Positions 23,081 to 35,769 of a stretch of 64,000 bases of DNA are shown in pieces; positions within the stretch are counted from its first letter, which is position 1, and each line of letters begins with the position of its first letter. Origin of the DNA: Castor canadensis (Eukaryota; Chordata; Mammalia; Rodentia; Castoridae); NCBI RefSeq assembly GCF_047511655.1, contig NC_133395.1, positions 147,178,318 to 147,242,317 on the forward strand, given 5' to 3'. The translations under genes were made by a program, and so were the position numbers. The notes under the pieces are model-generated. The model was not told the DNA's origin. It was given only the letters and a program-made list of their open reading frames with translations, and searched no databases.

Positions 23081-23689
23081 ATTCTCAATGTTTAGGTTGG
23101 ACTATGAAGTGGCATGGTTGACGTACAGTTGTCACCACTGGAATGTTAGTATAACTTAGTATCCAAACATTTGACCATGGTTTGAGGACTCTGGCACCAA
23201 ACTCTAGCATCACTCAGCAAAAAGCTAGCTGGACTCTCTTATTATTGTTGTGCATCTTGATGCTATTATTTGGGATCAGGTGGGCCAGTTATCTACTTCT
23301 GGGCTGCTTCTACTTTAGAAGTTTCCTTTCTTTGTGTTTCTGGAGCTACTGTTGGTCATAAGGAGCTTTGCAGCCTGTGGGCTGGACAAGCTCCCACCTC
23401 ACAAGCCACCCCAGTTTGTGCACCCCAGAGGCAGCAAGCATCTCAGGCTGGGGATGTTTCCTGGATGTATCAGAGTGTGGAGGGAACAAATAGAGCCCTG
23501 AGTTCTTCACTGGCAGGGGAGAGGTGAGGAATCCAGGCACCTGCCTGTTGGTCTCAGTGCTTTCATACTCCTCCCGGAAGTTAAATATTCCATGGGAGAG
23601 GGGAGGCTGAGGAAATTGCATATTCTGTAAGCCCTGGGCAATAGGCATTTCTGTCTCTTCTCTACAACCATTAATAATAATAACATGTT

Positions 23690-24010
23690 ACTATAATAAT
23701 TACTATTTTGTGGCCACCAAATGCAGGACCTTACACTTGTTTGACAGGTGCTGTACCACATGAGTGACATCCACAAACCTTTTTCTTTACTTATTTTTTG
23801 AATAGGTCTCACATTTAAGCCTGGGCTGACCTGGACTATGATCCTCCGATTTATGTGCTTCCCACATAGCTGGGATGACAGGCACACCACCATGTCTAGG
23901 TTTTATTGATTGAGATGGGGTCTTGTAAACTTTTTGCCTGGACTGCAATCCTCCTGACCTCTGCCTCCCAAGTAGCTAGAATTACAGGTGTGAGCCACTG
24001 TACCTGGCCA
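23690..24010 (-). repeat. Adjacent antisense SINEs
   Basis: A tRNA-like module (23695-23780) and two 7SL-like heads, the last ending AATTACAGGTGTGAGCCACT, lie head to tail. Confidence 0.7.
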
Positions 24011-24139
24011 TTAACTATTTTATGTTGGGAATTTTATACTCTTTATAGTCATTTTGAAATGATATCATAGGTCCTTTTACCCAGTAGTCACCCTGTCATG
24101 CTGAAGAACTAGAAGTGATTCCTCCTTGCTGTGTTTGGT

Positions 24140-24830
24140 GCTCCTTATTGAACTTGTTTCCAGGACCCCTCCCAGCCCCCCGGACCTCCCTAGTCTCTAG
24201 TGACTACTGTTCCATTCTGTCTTCTACAAGGTTGACTTATTGTTTTCCACAAACGAGTGCAAACATGTGGTATTTGTCTTTCTGTGTCTGACTTCTTTCA
24301 CTTAACATAATAAAGGTCATAGGAAACTTTTTATTATGGCAAAGTATACATAACATAAAATTTAACATTTTAACAATTTTTAAGAGTACAGGTCAGAAGC
24401 ATTAATCCCATTCATATTGTTGTGAGACAAAAGTCACCAGCCACCTCTAGTGATTTTACTTCTTCCTGCACTCTACCTGCAGCCACCAAACAAGTATTCC
24501 CCATGGCCCTCCTTCCTCAGCTCCTGGCAGCTGCCATCCTATTTTCTGTCTCTATAAATTATACTACTTTAAGTTCTACCTTCTACATGCATATCCATAC
24601 AATGTTTGTTCTTTTATGACTGACAGTTTTCTTGAAATAATATCTTCAAGACTTATCTGTGGTAAACCATGAGACAAAATATCCCTCCTGTTTAAGGCTG
24701 AATAATATTCCATGTACAGGCCACATTTGGTTTATGGATTCATCTGCTTATGAACACTGAATTGTTTCCACTCTTGGTCATTGTAAATAATGTTACTAAA
24801 AGCATTGATGTACACATAAAAATTTGAATC
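24140..24830 (-). mobile_element. Old L1 3' region, antisense
   Basis: Motifs such as TGGTATTTGTCTTTCTGTGT, AATAATATTCCATG and TCATTGTAAATAATG are hallmarks of the antisense ORF2 end of ancient mammalian L1. Confidence 0.75.
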
Positions 24831-25217
24831 TATGCATTCAGTTCTTTTTTGGCATACCACTAAAAATACAGTTGATAGATGATACAGAAATTTATGCTAA
24901 TAAATGTTTACATATTTATCTAGGCAAAATAAAGACCAGTGAGAGTACTGACTTATTAAGAAGTACTGTACACTCTCATGCATTGGTAGGCATTTGGACT
25001 AGCTCAGGCAATGAAGGTGAGAGTCGCATCTGACCTCAAGCAGAAATGTAAGCACTTGTGTTATCTCAGAAAGACTCATGGCACAAATATCTATTGTGTT
25101 TCTTATATATGTGTTTCAAAGTAAATAAGTTTAACAAATCTTATCTCCATTAGTTGTTTAACACAGGGGGCACATGCCTGCAAAGCTTTGCATTAGCCCA
25201 TTAAGAAGACCTGTCTG

Positions 25218-26095
25218 TCACTCAGTAATTAAACAGGTTCTCCCCGAAGTTGATTTCAAAAAGGTAAGAATTCGTTTTTCAGTACTGATTAACAACAAAG
25301 GATGGATGGTAGCATAGCCTTTGGCCACCATCATCTGGTTACAGTGGCGAATTGGGTCATTGTTCCACATAATTCTTGAGGAGGAGACGACGTGGTCCAC
25401 ACGATACATGACCACAGAGAAACCCAAGAGCAGCAGAATGGTCCAGGTGACCCTTAGTTCTGGGGAGGCTTTTGCAGAAAGGCTGGTGATGTGCAGATGC
25501 CAGGACCGCCTCCTATGCCTGCACAAGAGAGTCGCCATATAGCCACTGGAGAGGGCCATGAGCCCCCTAAGGAAGACTTCCCAAAACATGCCTAATAAGT
25601 AACTCATGGTAAGACAGTGCAGGATTCAGTGACAAATATTAGACCATATGTAGTGAAATTGGAGTTGTCAACAGCAGAGAATGAGAAGTGAGCACTGAAG
25701 GCCATTACAGAAGACCCATAGGAAAAGAAGGGAACACAGGCTGTGATACAGGGATTTATGTTTGAGCTTTGCCAAACAGGAGCTTCTGGGTTGAGAGTGA
25801 TGGCCTGGAGGACACTCAGCAGGCAGGTGGCACAAATGGACAGGCCCCTCAAAAACTTGTGCAAGTAGAAAAATGACTTACATCCCAAAGACCCTGGTAC
25901 ACAAAAGCATCTGTAGATATGAACCCCATGATTATCAACATCCCTAGGTGAGCCAAGAGGCTGATGGTGATCAGGTCAGTGGGCTTGGGCCTGTGCTCAG
26001 GAAGGAATGTGAGGATGTGGAAGAAAAGAGGATGGTTTGACCCCAGTGCCAACCTCAGAGGGAAAGGGGTTTCTTATGTTGATAATGCCATGTGA
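25218..26095 (-). pseudogene. Vomeronasal type-1 receptor pseudogene, third unit
   Basis: Three consecutive minus-strand frames together span nearly a whole V1R. The first (26052-25849) has FHILTFLPEHRPKPTDLI and MLIIMGFISTD, TM1-TM2. The second (25888-25604) has FLRGLSICATCLLSVLQAIT, the TM3 hallmark, and LIFVTESC. The third (25607-25218) has LRGLMALSSGYMATLLCRH, ASPELRVTWTILLLLGFSVV and GYATIHPLLLISTEKRI. At least two frameshifts, near 25880 and 25610, disable it. It keeps far more readable sequence than the other two V1R remnants, but I see no intact start. The flanks resemble those of the duplicated V1R, so it belongs to an older duplication of the same unit. Confidence 0.92.
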
Positions 26096-26674
26096 TGGTT
26101 TGGTTTTTTTATCTTCTGGGGCAAGGAATCACACAGGAAATATCTGAGGGGAAGAGCAAGAAACTTTCTCTATTGTCAATATTAATACCTTCATTAATCT
26201 CATACGACATTATTGCCATCAGGAGAATATGTGAAGTCATCCTCATGCAGCATTTTCATTTTCACTACTCGAGTCTCCCTGGGACCTTCCAGAAGCTGAC
26301 CTCATCACTTCCCAGTCACGGCTGGATTGTGTGTCCACTGCTGGGCTCCCTCAGTGCCTAAGCTTTCCTGTGTATTAAAAGTTATCAGATATTGTAGAAA
26401 ACCTTTCCCTGTTATTAAGTTTTCAGGGGTAATGTATAATCTGTTTTTCATCTTTTGTCGTCTTGATTGTCAGGTGCATCATAAAAGCTGTACAGTTTTT
26501 GGTAATTCTGAATGGGAACATTATATAAAAAGTGGAGAATCAAAAACTTACAAGTACTGTCCTCAATGGATTAGATGTACACATAGATATATTTTTTAGT
26601 GCTATTATTATTCTGGCTTATTCATCACCAGACTAAAGATTTTAAATGTTATTTGAGCAAATGTTGAAAATGGT

Positions 26675-26850
26675 GGATTCTAAAGACAGATTTCATGGAT
26701 TTACACTTGTGCTCTGCCATTTAGTACAAGTGTGACCTTGAGCAGATTATGATGCTGAACTCTGGTCATCTTTTCTATGAAATATGGACAACCAAATTAC
26801 CTCTTTCCTAGAGATATTACATGTGAAAGAAGCTAACACATACATACCAA
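26675..26850 (+). repeat. MIR SINE
   Basis: GTGTGACCTTGAGCAGATTA followed by TTTTCTATGAAATATGGACA is a degraded sense MIR core. Confidence 0.65.
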
Positions 26851-27139
26851 ATATGAAAGGGTTTCTTGCACAGAAGGTCTCTACAGGAATGTTGGCTCTT
26901 AGTTTTTCCATTACACAGTTCCTCATGCATGTGGCTTGACAGGCTTAATGCAGTCACTGTGTAAGAGAGGATAAAGAATTCCCTGATTGTCTGAATATTA
27001 GCCCTCTCTGTGGAAAGAACTCTGGAAGTGCTTTAAGACTTTCTTTGGATCCCCCAATGTAGCTTCACATCTTACATATTTGTTATTTTCATACCAGAAT
27101 AAACTAGCCTAAGTAAATCAAGGCCAGTTCACAAATATT

Positions 27140-27268
27140 AGCAGGTATGCACCACAGGCCCAGCCTTTTTCTGTTGACATGGGGTCTTGCAAAAACTCCC
27201 TCCCCAGGAGATTTATCTTCCCAATCTCAGTAGCTAGGATTATAGGTGTGAGCCACTGGTGCCCAGCT
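27140..27268 (-). repeat. 7SL-like SINE head, antisense
   Basis: The reverse complement begins with CACCAGTGGCTCACACCTAT and AATCCTAGCTACTGAG, the head of the composite SINE. The following L1 abuts it. Confidence 0.75.
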
Positions 27269-29831
27269 TTCTTTAACTTTTTTATTCTTTTATTCATATG
27301 TGCATACAATGTTTGGGTCATTTCTCCCCCTTCCCCCATCCTCTCCTTTACCCTCCTGCCCCCTCCCTCTCCCAGGCTACCCCCTTGCTACCAGGCAGAA
27401 ACTATTTTGCCCTTATCTCTAATTTTGTTGAAGAGAGAGTATAAGCAATAATAGGAAGGACCAAAGGTTTTTGCCAGTTGAGATAAGGATAGCTATACAG
27501 GGAGTTGACTTGCATTGCTTTCCTGTACATATGTGTTACATTCTAAATTAATTCTTCTCAAACTAACCTTTTCTCTAGTTCCTGGTCCCCTTCTCCTATT
27601 GGCCTCTGTTGCTTTAAAGTTTCTGCATTAGTTTCTTTGCATTGAGGGCAACAAATGCTATCTTGTTTGTTTTGAGTTTCTTGCCTATCCTTATATCTCC
27701 CTTGTGTGCTCTTGCCTCATCATGTGATCAAGTCCAATCCCCTTGTTGTGTTTGCCCTTGATCTAATGTCTGCATATGAGGGAGGACATAACGATTTTTG
27801 GTTCTGGGCCTGGCTAACCTCACTCAGGATGATGTTCTCCAGTTCCATCCATTTACCAGTGAATGATAAGATTTCATTCTTCTTCATGGCTGCATAAAAT
27901 TCCATTGTGTATAGATACCACATTTTCTTAATCCATTCATCAGTGGTGGGACATCTTGGCTGTTTCCATAACTTGGCTATTGTGAATAGTGCCGCAATAA
28001 ACATGGGTGTGCAGGTGCCTCTGGAGTCACCTGTGTCACAGTCTTTTGGGTATATCCCCAAGAGTGGTATTGCTGGATCAAATGGTAGATCAATGTCTAG
28101 CTTTTTAAGTAGCCTCCAAATTTTCTTCCAGAGTGGTTGTACTAGTCTACATTCCCACCAACAGTGTAAGAGGGTTCCTTTTTCCCCGCATCCTCGCCAA
28201 CACCTGTTGGTGGTGGTGTTGCTGATGATGGCTATTCTAACAGGGGTGAGGTGGAATCTTAGTGTGGTTTTAATTTGCATTTCCTTTATGGCTAGAGATG
28301 GTGAGCATTTTTTCAAGTGTTTTTTGGCCATTTGAATTTCTTCTTTTGAGAAAGTTCTGTTTAATTCACTTGCCTTTTTCTTTATTGGTTCATTAGTTTG
28401 GGAGAATATAGTTTTTTAAGTTCCCTATATATTCTGGTTATCAGTCCTTTGTCTGATGTGTAGCTGACAAATATTTTCTTCCACTCTGTGGGTGTTCTCT
28501 TCAGTTTAAAGACCATTTCTTTTGATGAACAGAAGCTTTTTAGTTTTATGAGGTCCCATTTATCTATGCTATCTCTTCGTTGCTGTGCTGCTGGGGTTTC
28601 GTTGAGAAAGGTCTTACCTATACCTACTAACTCCAGAGTATTTCCTACTCTTTCCTGTATCAACTTTAGAGTTTGGGGTCTGATATTAAGATCCTTGACC
28701 CATTTTGAGTTAATCTTGGTATAGGGTGATATACATGGATCTAGTTTCAGTTTTTCGCAGACTGCTAACCAGCTTTCCCAGCAGTTTTTGTTGAAGAGGC
28801 TGCTATTTCTCCATCGTATATTTTTAGCTCCTTTGTCAAAGACAAGTTGGTTATAGTTGTGTGGCTTCATATCTGGGTCCTCTATTCTGTTCCACTGGTC
28901 TTCATGTCTGTTTTTGTGCCAGTACCATGCTGCTTTTATTGTTATTGCTTTGTAATATAGTTTGAAGTCAAGTATTGTGATACCTCCAGCATTGTTCTTT
29001 TGACTGAGTATTGCCTTGGCTATTCATGGCCTCTTGTGTTTCCATATAAATTTCACAGTAGATTTTTCAATCTCTTTAATGAATGTTGTTGGAATTTTGA
29101 TGGGAATTGCATTAAACATGTAGATTACTTTTGGGAGTATCGACATTTTTACTATGTTGATTCTGCCAATCCATGAGCATGGGAGATCTCTCCACTTTCT
29201 ATAGTTTTCCTCAATCTCTTTTTTCAGAAGTGTATAGTTTTCCTTGTAGAGGTCTTTCACATCTTTTGTTAGGTTTACACCTAGGTATTTGATTTTTTTT
29301 AGGCTATCGTAAATGGAATTGTTTTCATACATTCTTTTTCAGTTTGCTCATTGTTAGTGTATAGAAGTGCTAATGATTTTTCTATGTTGATTTTATATCC
29401 TGCTACCTTGCTGTAGCTATTGATGATGTCTAGAAGCTTCTGAGTAGAGTTTTTTGGGTCTTTAAGGTATAGGATCATGTCGTCTGCAAATAGGGATATT
29501 TTGACAGTTTCTTTACCTATTTGTATTCCTTTTATTCCTTCTCCTTGCCTAATTGCTCTGGGTAGGAATTCCAGTATAGGAGTGGAGATAGTGGGCATCC
29601 TTGTCTGGTTCCTGATTTTTAGAGGGAATGGTTTCAGTTTTTCTCCATTAAGTATAATGCTGGCTGTAGGTTTGTCATATATAGCTTTTATAATGTTGAG
29701 GAACTTTCCTTCTATTCCTAGTTTTCTTAGAGCTTTTATCATGAAATGGTGTTGGATCTTATCAAAGGTTTTTTCTGCATCTATTGAGATGATCAAGTTG
29801 TCTTTGCTTCTGTTAATGTGGTGTATTACAC
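27269..29831 (-). mobile_element. 5'-truncated L1 with complete 3' end, antisense
   Basis: The left end shows the antisense tail and a C-rich 3'-UTR tract (about 27324-27390). ORF2 follows in minus orientation up to truncation at TGTATTACA (about 29831). About 970 bp overlaps the ORF2 content of the L1 at 18391, so this is not its missing half. I could not find a convincing target-site duplication. Confidence 0.9.
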
Positions 29832-29835
29832 CCAT
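27720..29835 (-). pseudogene. L1 ORF2 remnant, C-terminal two thirds
   Basis: Minus-strand frames at 29835-29299, 29332-29024, 28870-28382 and 28331-27720 cover the RT with [13 protein letters not shown], the central segment, and the C-terminal cysteine knuckle [18 protein letters not shown]. Frame changes separate them and the endonuclease is missing, so the element is dead. Confidence 0.9.
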
Positions 29836-32800
29836 GTATCATTTTATTAGAAAGCTAACAGAAACCATCTGGCATGTCCATTCCCAAGCAAGTCTTATTG
29901 TGCTCCCTGCTGCCTAGTATGACATGGCCAGGAGAAGAACACCAGCCTTCTGCCAGCAGCAGGCGGGTCTAAGACACACTCCTCAGATAAGGACTTAGTG
30001 AGGATTCTGAAACCAAGCTGCCCTCAGAAAGACTTGCCATCCTGTTATAAGGATGTAAATCACAGAGAAGATAACCTGAGTTTCTGAACTATGTCACACT
30101 TGAGGAATCTACACATAGAAAGAGGAAGGAAAGGTTAAGTGGGGAGATCAGAAAAGCACAGTCTATCCATGGAAAAGAAATGGCAAAGAAGAATCTGAGC
30201 ACTCATTAGTTAGAGCTGACAGTGAAGGCAGGGGTCCCTCAGGAGAAAGGTGGTATGTTCAAGACACCCCTTATCAGTGGATCATGGAAACAGTCATGTC
30301 ACACGTTGTGTCATGTTGCAGTTACTCAAACCATGGCAACCCCATGTTATGTGTTTTCGCCAAATATCCCCAAACTGGTGACAAGTGCTGGGGCAATGGG
30401 CATGAGCCAGTGGTCAGGACAGAAGGGGAGAGCATGACAGGAAGAGGAAACCCCTCCACAGACCCCGCTGCATGTCCAGGCTCTTGTGACCCTTCAGATG
30501 TGCAGGTTCCAGGGTGAAGGAGGAAGGGAAGGCACATCTGTTCTCACATCTTCAACATGAGCAAATCATGCCTAGCTCTCAGGGACGAGATGAAGTATAA
30601 ATAGCACGAATTTTCCAACACTTAGCAATGCATATGCAGACTTAACATACATGAAAAGAACACTTCGTCTGTCATTATCATATCACTCATTTCACCATCA
30701 CTGTATCCCTCCCATCCCTTCTACACTTCAGAGTGATAAAAATGACGACACAAGAGTCAAGTCTGTTTTCTTCCAAACAACTTTGGCTTTCCCATCTTAC
30801 TATATTCTTTGCATCTTAGTAACAAAAAAGGAGACAGGTTAACATTTATCGGTTCATGATAAGCATATGAAAAAAAACTGGGAAATCAGAAAGCTAAGCA
30901 CAGAGATGGGTGAGATTTGACCATCCTAAATTTCCCTCCAAACAAAATGAATTACATGCATATCCATTATTACAGAATCTGGAAAGGTATTTTTAAATGA
31001 ATAAGACATAGAGAAAAGATTAATTGACTGAAATATTCTTTCTTCATTCCATTCTAATTTATATTTCAAGGTATTTTAGGGCTGGTAAAAGAGAGAACCA
31101 TTATTTTCACTTCTTTAAAAAAATAGTTCATGTACTTGCAACCTCATCATCTTGGCCCTTCATCTGACATTTACTAACTGGTGGAGCACAGGCTATGGAC
31201 TCACACCATTAATTGTAATTCGTGAAATTAAATTCTAGTAGATAGTCTACAGTAATGTGAGGTTACTCTGTGGAGATGAGGTCTTAACATACAGCTGCAC
31301 CTCCTCTAAATACTTTAAAACTTTAGTTAACTCAATCCACAGAAGTCACTTATATCAGTAATAGTTTGGTTTGAGTTATGAAGAGGACAAAACATACTTG
31401 ATAAAAATGTGAAATGAAAATATCGCTTCCCTGATAAATCTGTATACAAATAAGGTGTATTTAAAATCTCTGTGTAACACACTATATGTAACTTCAGTTC
31501 TGACATAGTCAGTGGAAGTCATTTAATTCAGAAAAATAAATGCAAATCTAAAATTAATTGATACTTCCCATAAAAATAATTTTAGGAGTCTTGAGAAATA
31601 AATACCTAATATTAAAATTTCCTCACTGCCCTGCACTGACCTTGGTCCTCTGGGTGGGCAGGACTGGCAGGGCTGAGGTCTCCTCTTCCGCTACTGAAAA
31701 CATTGCCAGTCATCTTCGTCCTTCCACAGCCTGCCTAGGTCCCCGCCTGCCCACTGACCTGCAGCTGTGGATACTGGGCACTTACCCAGGTGGATGTGGC
31801 AGGGAGGACTCAGTGCACCTGGGAAGAACTTTCCGGGTTAGGTAAGGGGTGCCTTTAGCTCATCTCTCTGCAGGCTGTAATTTCAGGGTCTGAAAGAAGG
31901 TGACAAGATCCCACTGGGGAGCATGGGGCCTGGCATGCCCAGTGGGACACCTTACCCATTTACTGATTTTAGTTTATTTTGTAGCAATCTGGGAAGAGCT
32001 GGGCTCAAACATTTAAGTTCCCTCGCCACATCTTGTGGGGGATCAGAAAGGTCCTGGCCATGGAGGCAAATCCAGTTCCTCTCATTCTGACCCTAAAATG
32101 AAATTAGTCCGTGCCATTTCATGCACTCTAATGCCTCCAGTCTGGAGTGAGAGACTCCTGGTGCCTCCATGTGTTCTGGTGGCTCTGAGGGACCCGTCTC
32201 TACATGTGTGACAGGCACCCTCTTCCCTAGTTCATTATCACTTGGAGTGCCTGGTTTCCAGGTAGTGTTACTTCATATGTTATGATTTCTAAACTCTCAG
32301 ATTCATGTTCCAAACTGTGAGTGAGATTTAAAAGTGAATTTGAAAAGAAATAAAATGAAAAAGTACAGGCATAGCTGAAGCGTGGGGGCTGACGTGTCAC
32401 TGCAGACTGAGCAAACCGAGGCCGAGGCAGCGCCAGAGCTAACTCCACTCTATGGGGAGTCTGAATGCCCAGTTGCATCCTCACCATTGGTGGTAGGAAG
32501 AGGCCTGGCTTTCTGTGAATGAAACTATATGCAATTATGCTTTGGTGTCCTGTGCAGCTTATGCAAAGTTACGCAATGTATTATGAGACCTGAGAGACAG
32601 TGGAACCCCGTGACCCAAAGTCAAAAGAACATATGATCATTTCAGGCTGACCCACTGCTGTTCCAAGTCTTGGAGTTTAAGACAATACTTTTAAATGACT
32701 ATTATAAATGTATCAAAGGGTAACACCTTTGATACATAAAATTGATGAAAGATTACTTATTTCCAGAGAGAATCGGAAACTTGAAGTAAATGGAAATACA

Positions 32801-32904
32801 CAACCCTAAAGCTGTAAGACCTATAGTCTAAAATTTCACGAGTGACCTGGGGAGGACTGAAAACTATACAGGAAAGTGCTATAAACTTCAGAACAAGTTA
32901 ACAG
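29832..32904. other. Unassigned sequence
   Basis: No gene family is recognisable. GC content rises at about 31630-31850 and a CGGGTTAGGTAAGG donor-like sequence follows near 31830, but I find no matching acceptor or homology to call an exon. Confidence 0.4.
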
Positions 32905-32995
32905 AGTTCGCTAGTAAAGCACTTGCCTAGTAGGTGCGAGCCCTGGCTTTCATCCCCAAAATAGCACAAAACAACAGAACCAAACAAACAAAAAA
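32905..32995 (+). repeat. ID-like SINE, sense
   Basis: GCTAGTAAAGCACTTGCCTA followed by GTGCGAGCCCTGGC and an A-rich tail gives a degraded sense ID element. Confidence 0.75.
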
Positions 32996-33389
32996 GGTAA
33001 TAGGTGTCCAGACTCATGCAGAGAAGGAAACATAAGAAGTCCAACACTCATTCTAACGTGTAATTAGGCAGGGTTTAGTTGGGCAGGAGGAAGTCCACAG
33101 CTGGTTGTGCTGGGAAAAAGTGCATCCCCTCTTCTGGCCTAGCCCCATCCCTGCCCTCTTGGGGCTGAGCTTCTGTCTTACTCCCTGGCATGTGTTATTT
33201 TACCAGCTGGTTGTTACCTGGCTCCTTGCTTCTCATGTCTTATGTACAAATTCCCTGGGAGGCCTATGGAGATGCCCATGGCAGTGAAGTTGACCTGAGT
33301 ACCCCCAACTTTCTGCAGACTGCTTTTTTTTCCCCTGGATCCAAGAACAGCTCCTTGGAAAAAGTACAGAGACACAAATACACATTCCA

Positions 33390-33545
33390 GTTCCAATGTG
33401 GACTTGGTGTGTGACTTTGGGAAAGTGAGAACACTCCTCCAGGCCTTGGTTTCCTTGATTTTAAATAAAGACAAAAATAATTCCATCTGTAGTAGTCATG
33501 AGGGTTAAATAAGGTAACACAAACACACTGATGCCTGGGCCCTAC
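33390..33545 (+). repeat. MIR SINE
   Basis: GTGTGACTTTGGGAAAGTGA followed by CCTTGGTTTCCTTGATTTTA and TGAGGGTTAAATAAGG match the MIR core order. Confidence 0.75.
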
Positions 33546-33649
33546 CTCCAACCAACGTAATAGGAAGTCCTGGGGAGCAGGTCTCAGAAATTGGGTATTG
33601 TAAGCTTCCAGAGAGGTTCCAAGATGCAGCCACTAGTGTGGAACCCTTG

Positions 33650-33870
33650 TTAATGGTCATAGCTCTGGAGTGGAGTGGGCCAGCATGCATTTGAAGCCTG
33701 GCTGTGTTACACATTCATGGAGTCTTACACGGATTTCAGACTCTTAGAGCCTCTGTTTACTCATCTGTAAGATAGGGTGATGGGGCTGACTTTCTTGGGC
33801 TACTGTGGGAATTAAAGGAAATAGTAGATAGTAGGTACTTTGCCCACAGTGAGTGCTTTCTAAGCAAGCC
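33650..33870 (+). repeat. MIR SINE
   Basis: CATTTGAAGCCTGGCTGTGT, then CTCTGTTTACTCATCTGTAA and GGGAATTAAAGGAAATAGTA follow the full-length MIR order. Confidence 0.8.
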
Positions 33871-34544
33871 ATGGAGGACAGGTCTTTGTGTATTCACTTC
33901 ACCAGTGGACACATGGCAGAAGCTGTGTGCCTGATCCATGGTTGGCCCTTCAAACAAATGTCTGTAAATGAACAAATGTGGCTATGATTGCTGTAGATAA
34001 AGATGTGATGAAGAGTATCCGTAACTGTGAGGACAAAGCTTCTGTAATTCTTTTAACTGGCTTAAAAACTACATTTCCCAACATCCTCTGCATGCTGAGA
34101 AGTAGGTGGAAGCCACTGGACCTTTATCTCTTGGGTTCCTTCCTTCCCCTTCCCTGGCAGCTGACCTGAGCAGGATGGCAGAATGGAAACAGGATTGTCC
34201 TGGGGTGTACTGGCACGATTGAGCACCACAGTAGCCCACCCAGACTGCCCATCTCCGGGTTGCTTCTTCAAGTGAAAGGAAACCTCTCAGCATTTGGGGA
34301 GGGAGGGATTTTTTTTTTTAAGGAAAGAAAATATAAGCATTGGATTTCCTCATTGTCTTCCTGTCTTTTCTGAGTTCTTAGACTCTGGAAAAATCTAGGC
34401 CAAGAGCACCAGCAGCCTCTATCACTAATGCCTTCCTCAGATATCTGGGGCCAGGTTAGAGGCACCACGGGAAGCCCGTCCAGCCCTGACCCAAGCCCTT
34501 GAGTCAGTTAGCAGCTGTGAGTCCTGTCCAGCCTCCTGTGGCCT

Positions 34545-35228
34545 CCACGTACACGAACATGTACACGTACACACACACATACACATATACACACATACAC
34601 ACATACACATACATACACATCCACACACATACACACACATACACACACACACATACACATACACACATACACATACACACATACACACACATACACATAC
34701 ACACATACACATACACACATACACACATACACACACATACACATACACGTACACACACACATATACACACATATACATACACACATACACACATACATCC
34801 ACACACACATACATACACACATACATACACACACACATACACACACATACACACACATACACACATACACACACATACACACACATACACACACATACAC
34901 ACACATACACACACACATATACACATCCACACACACATACACACACATACACACACACATATACCCACACATACACACACATACACACATACACACACAT
35001 ACACACACACATATACACATCCACACACACATACACATCCACACACATACACACATACACACACATACACATACACACATACACGTACACACACACATAC
35101 ACGTACACACACACATACACACACGTACACACATACACACACATACATACACACACATACACATACATACACACATATACACACATACACACACACACAT
35201 ACACACACACACATACACACACACACAG
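34545..35228 (+). repeat. Long (ACACAT/ACAC) simple repeat
   Basis: Nearly 690 bp of interspersed ACACAC, ACACAT and occasional CGTACA, CATCCA units. Long open frames on both strands (HTHTYTH or CVCVYVC proteins) are artefacts. Alternating purine-pyrimidine tracts can adopt Z-DNA; that is a property of the sequence class, not shown here. Confidence 0.97.
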
Positions 35229-35769
35229 AGCGAGTCTCTTCTCTAGAGCCAACACCCAAGTCCAGGCTCTTAGTCCTCCTGTGGCTCTCCTGAGCACTGT
35301 CTCTAGAACAGGCAGATGCTGGTCAGAACCTCAGCTCCTGCGCTGATCTGTCATGGGCAAAGTGACTTTGAACAGGGCTTGTTGTTCCTGTGTATGAGGT
35401 GGGGCTCTGCCAACCAAGCAGTAAACAGGGAACCCAGAAAGGGAAAGCCGAGGTAACAGGACTGAGGATGAAATGTCCACAGGAAGGTAAATCACAGAGC
35501 TTGGCTCTAAGCCAGAGCCCTGGAGCAGTATGTCGGGTGTGGGTGTGGGCGAAAGTGTGAGTGACTTCATGTTCTTCCTAACAGAGAAACTACGTGCTAA
35601 GTGAACGTGCAATTTAAGGAAAAAGACCACCCAGCCTCTTCATTTCTCCACAATCTTGGGAAGATCTTGTAATGAATATGCATTTTGGTAACAGTTTGGT
35701 AAACATGTAGCTAATAACTTTTTATTTCACTTAATTTTCTTATTAAATTCAAATGAAAATAAGATCTAG

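Noticed and set aside
25604-25888. Possibility of an intact V1R at 25218-26095
   Set aside because: The three V1R segments are in different frames, with shifts near 25880 and 25610; V1R coding regions are intronless, so splicing would not rescue them.
31560-31850. Candidate exon with GC-rich 95-codon frame and donor-like end
   Set aside because: No acceptor, homology or partner exon could be identified.
34437-35297. Long open frames on both strands rich in His-Thr or Cys-Val
   Set aside because: They translate the ACACAT simple repeat; several frames are open at once and no domain exists.
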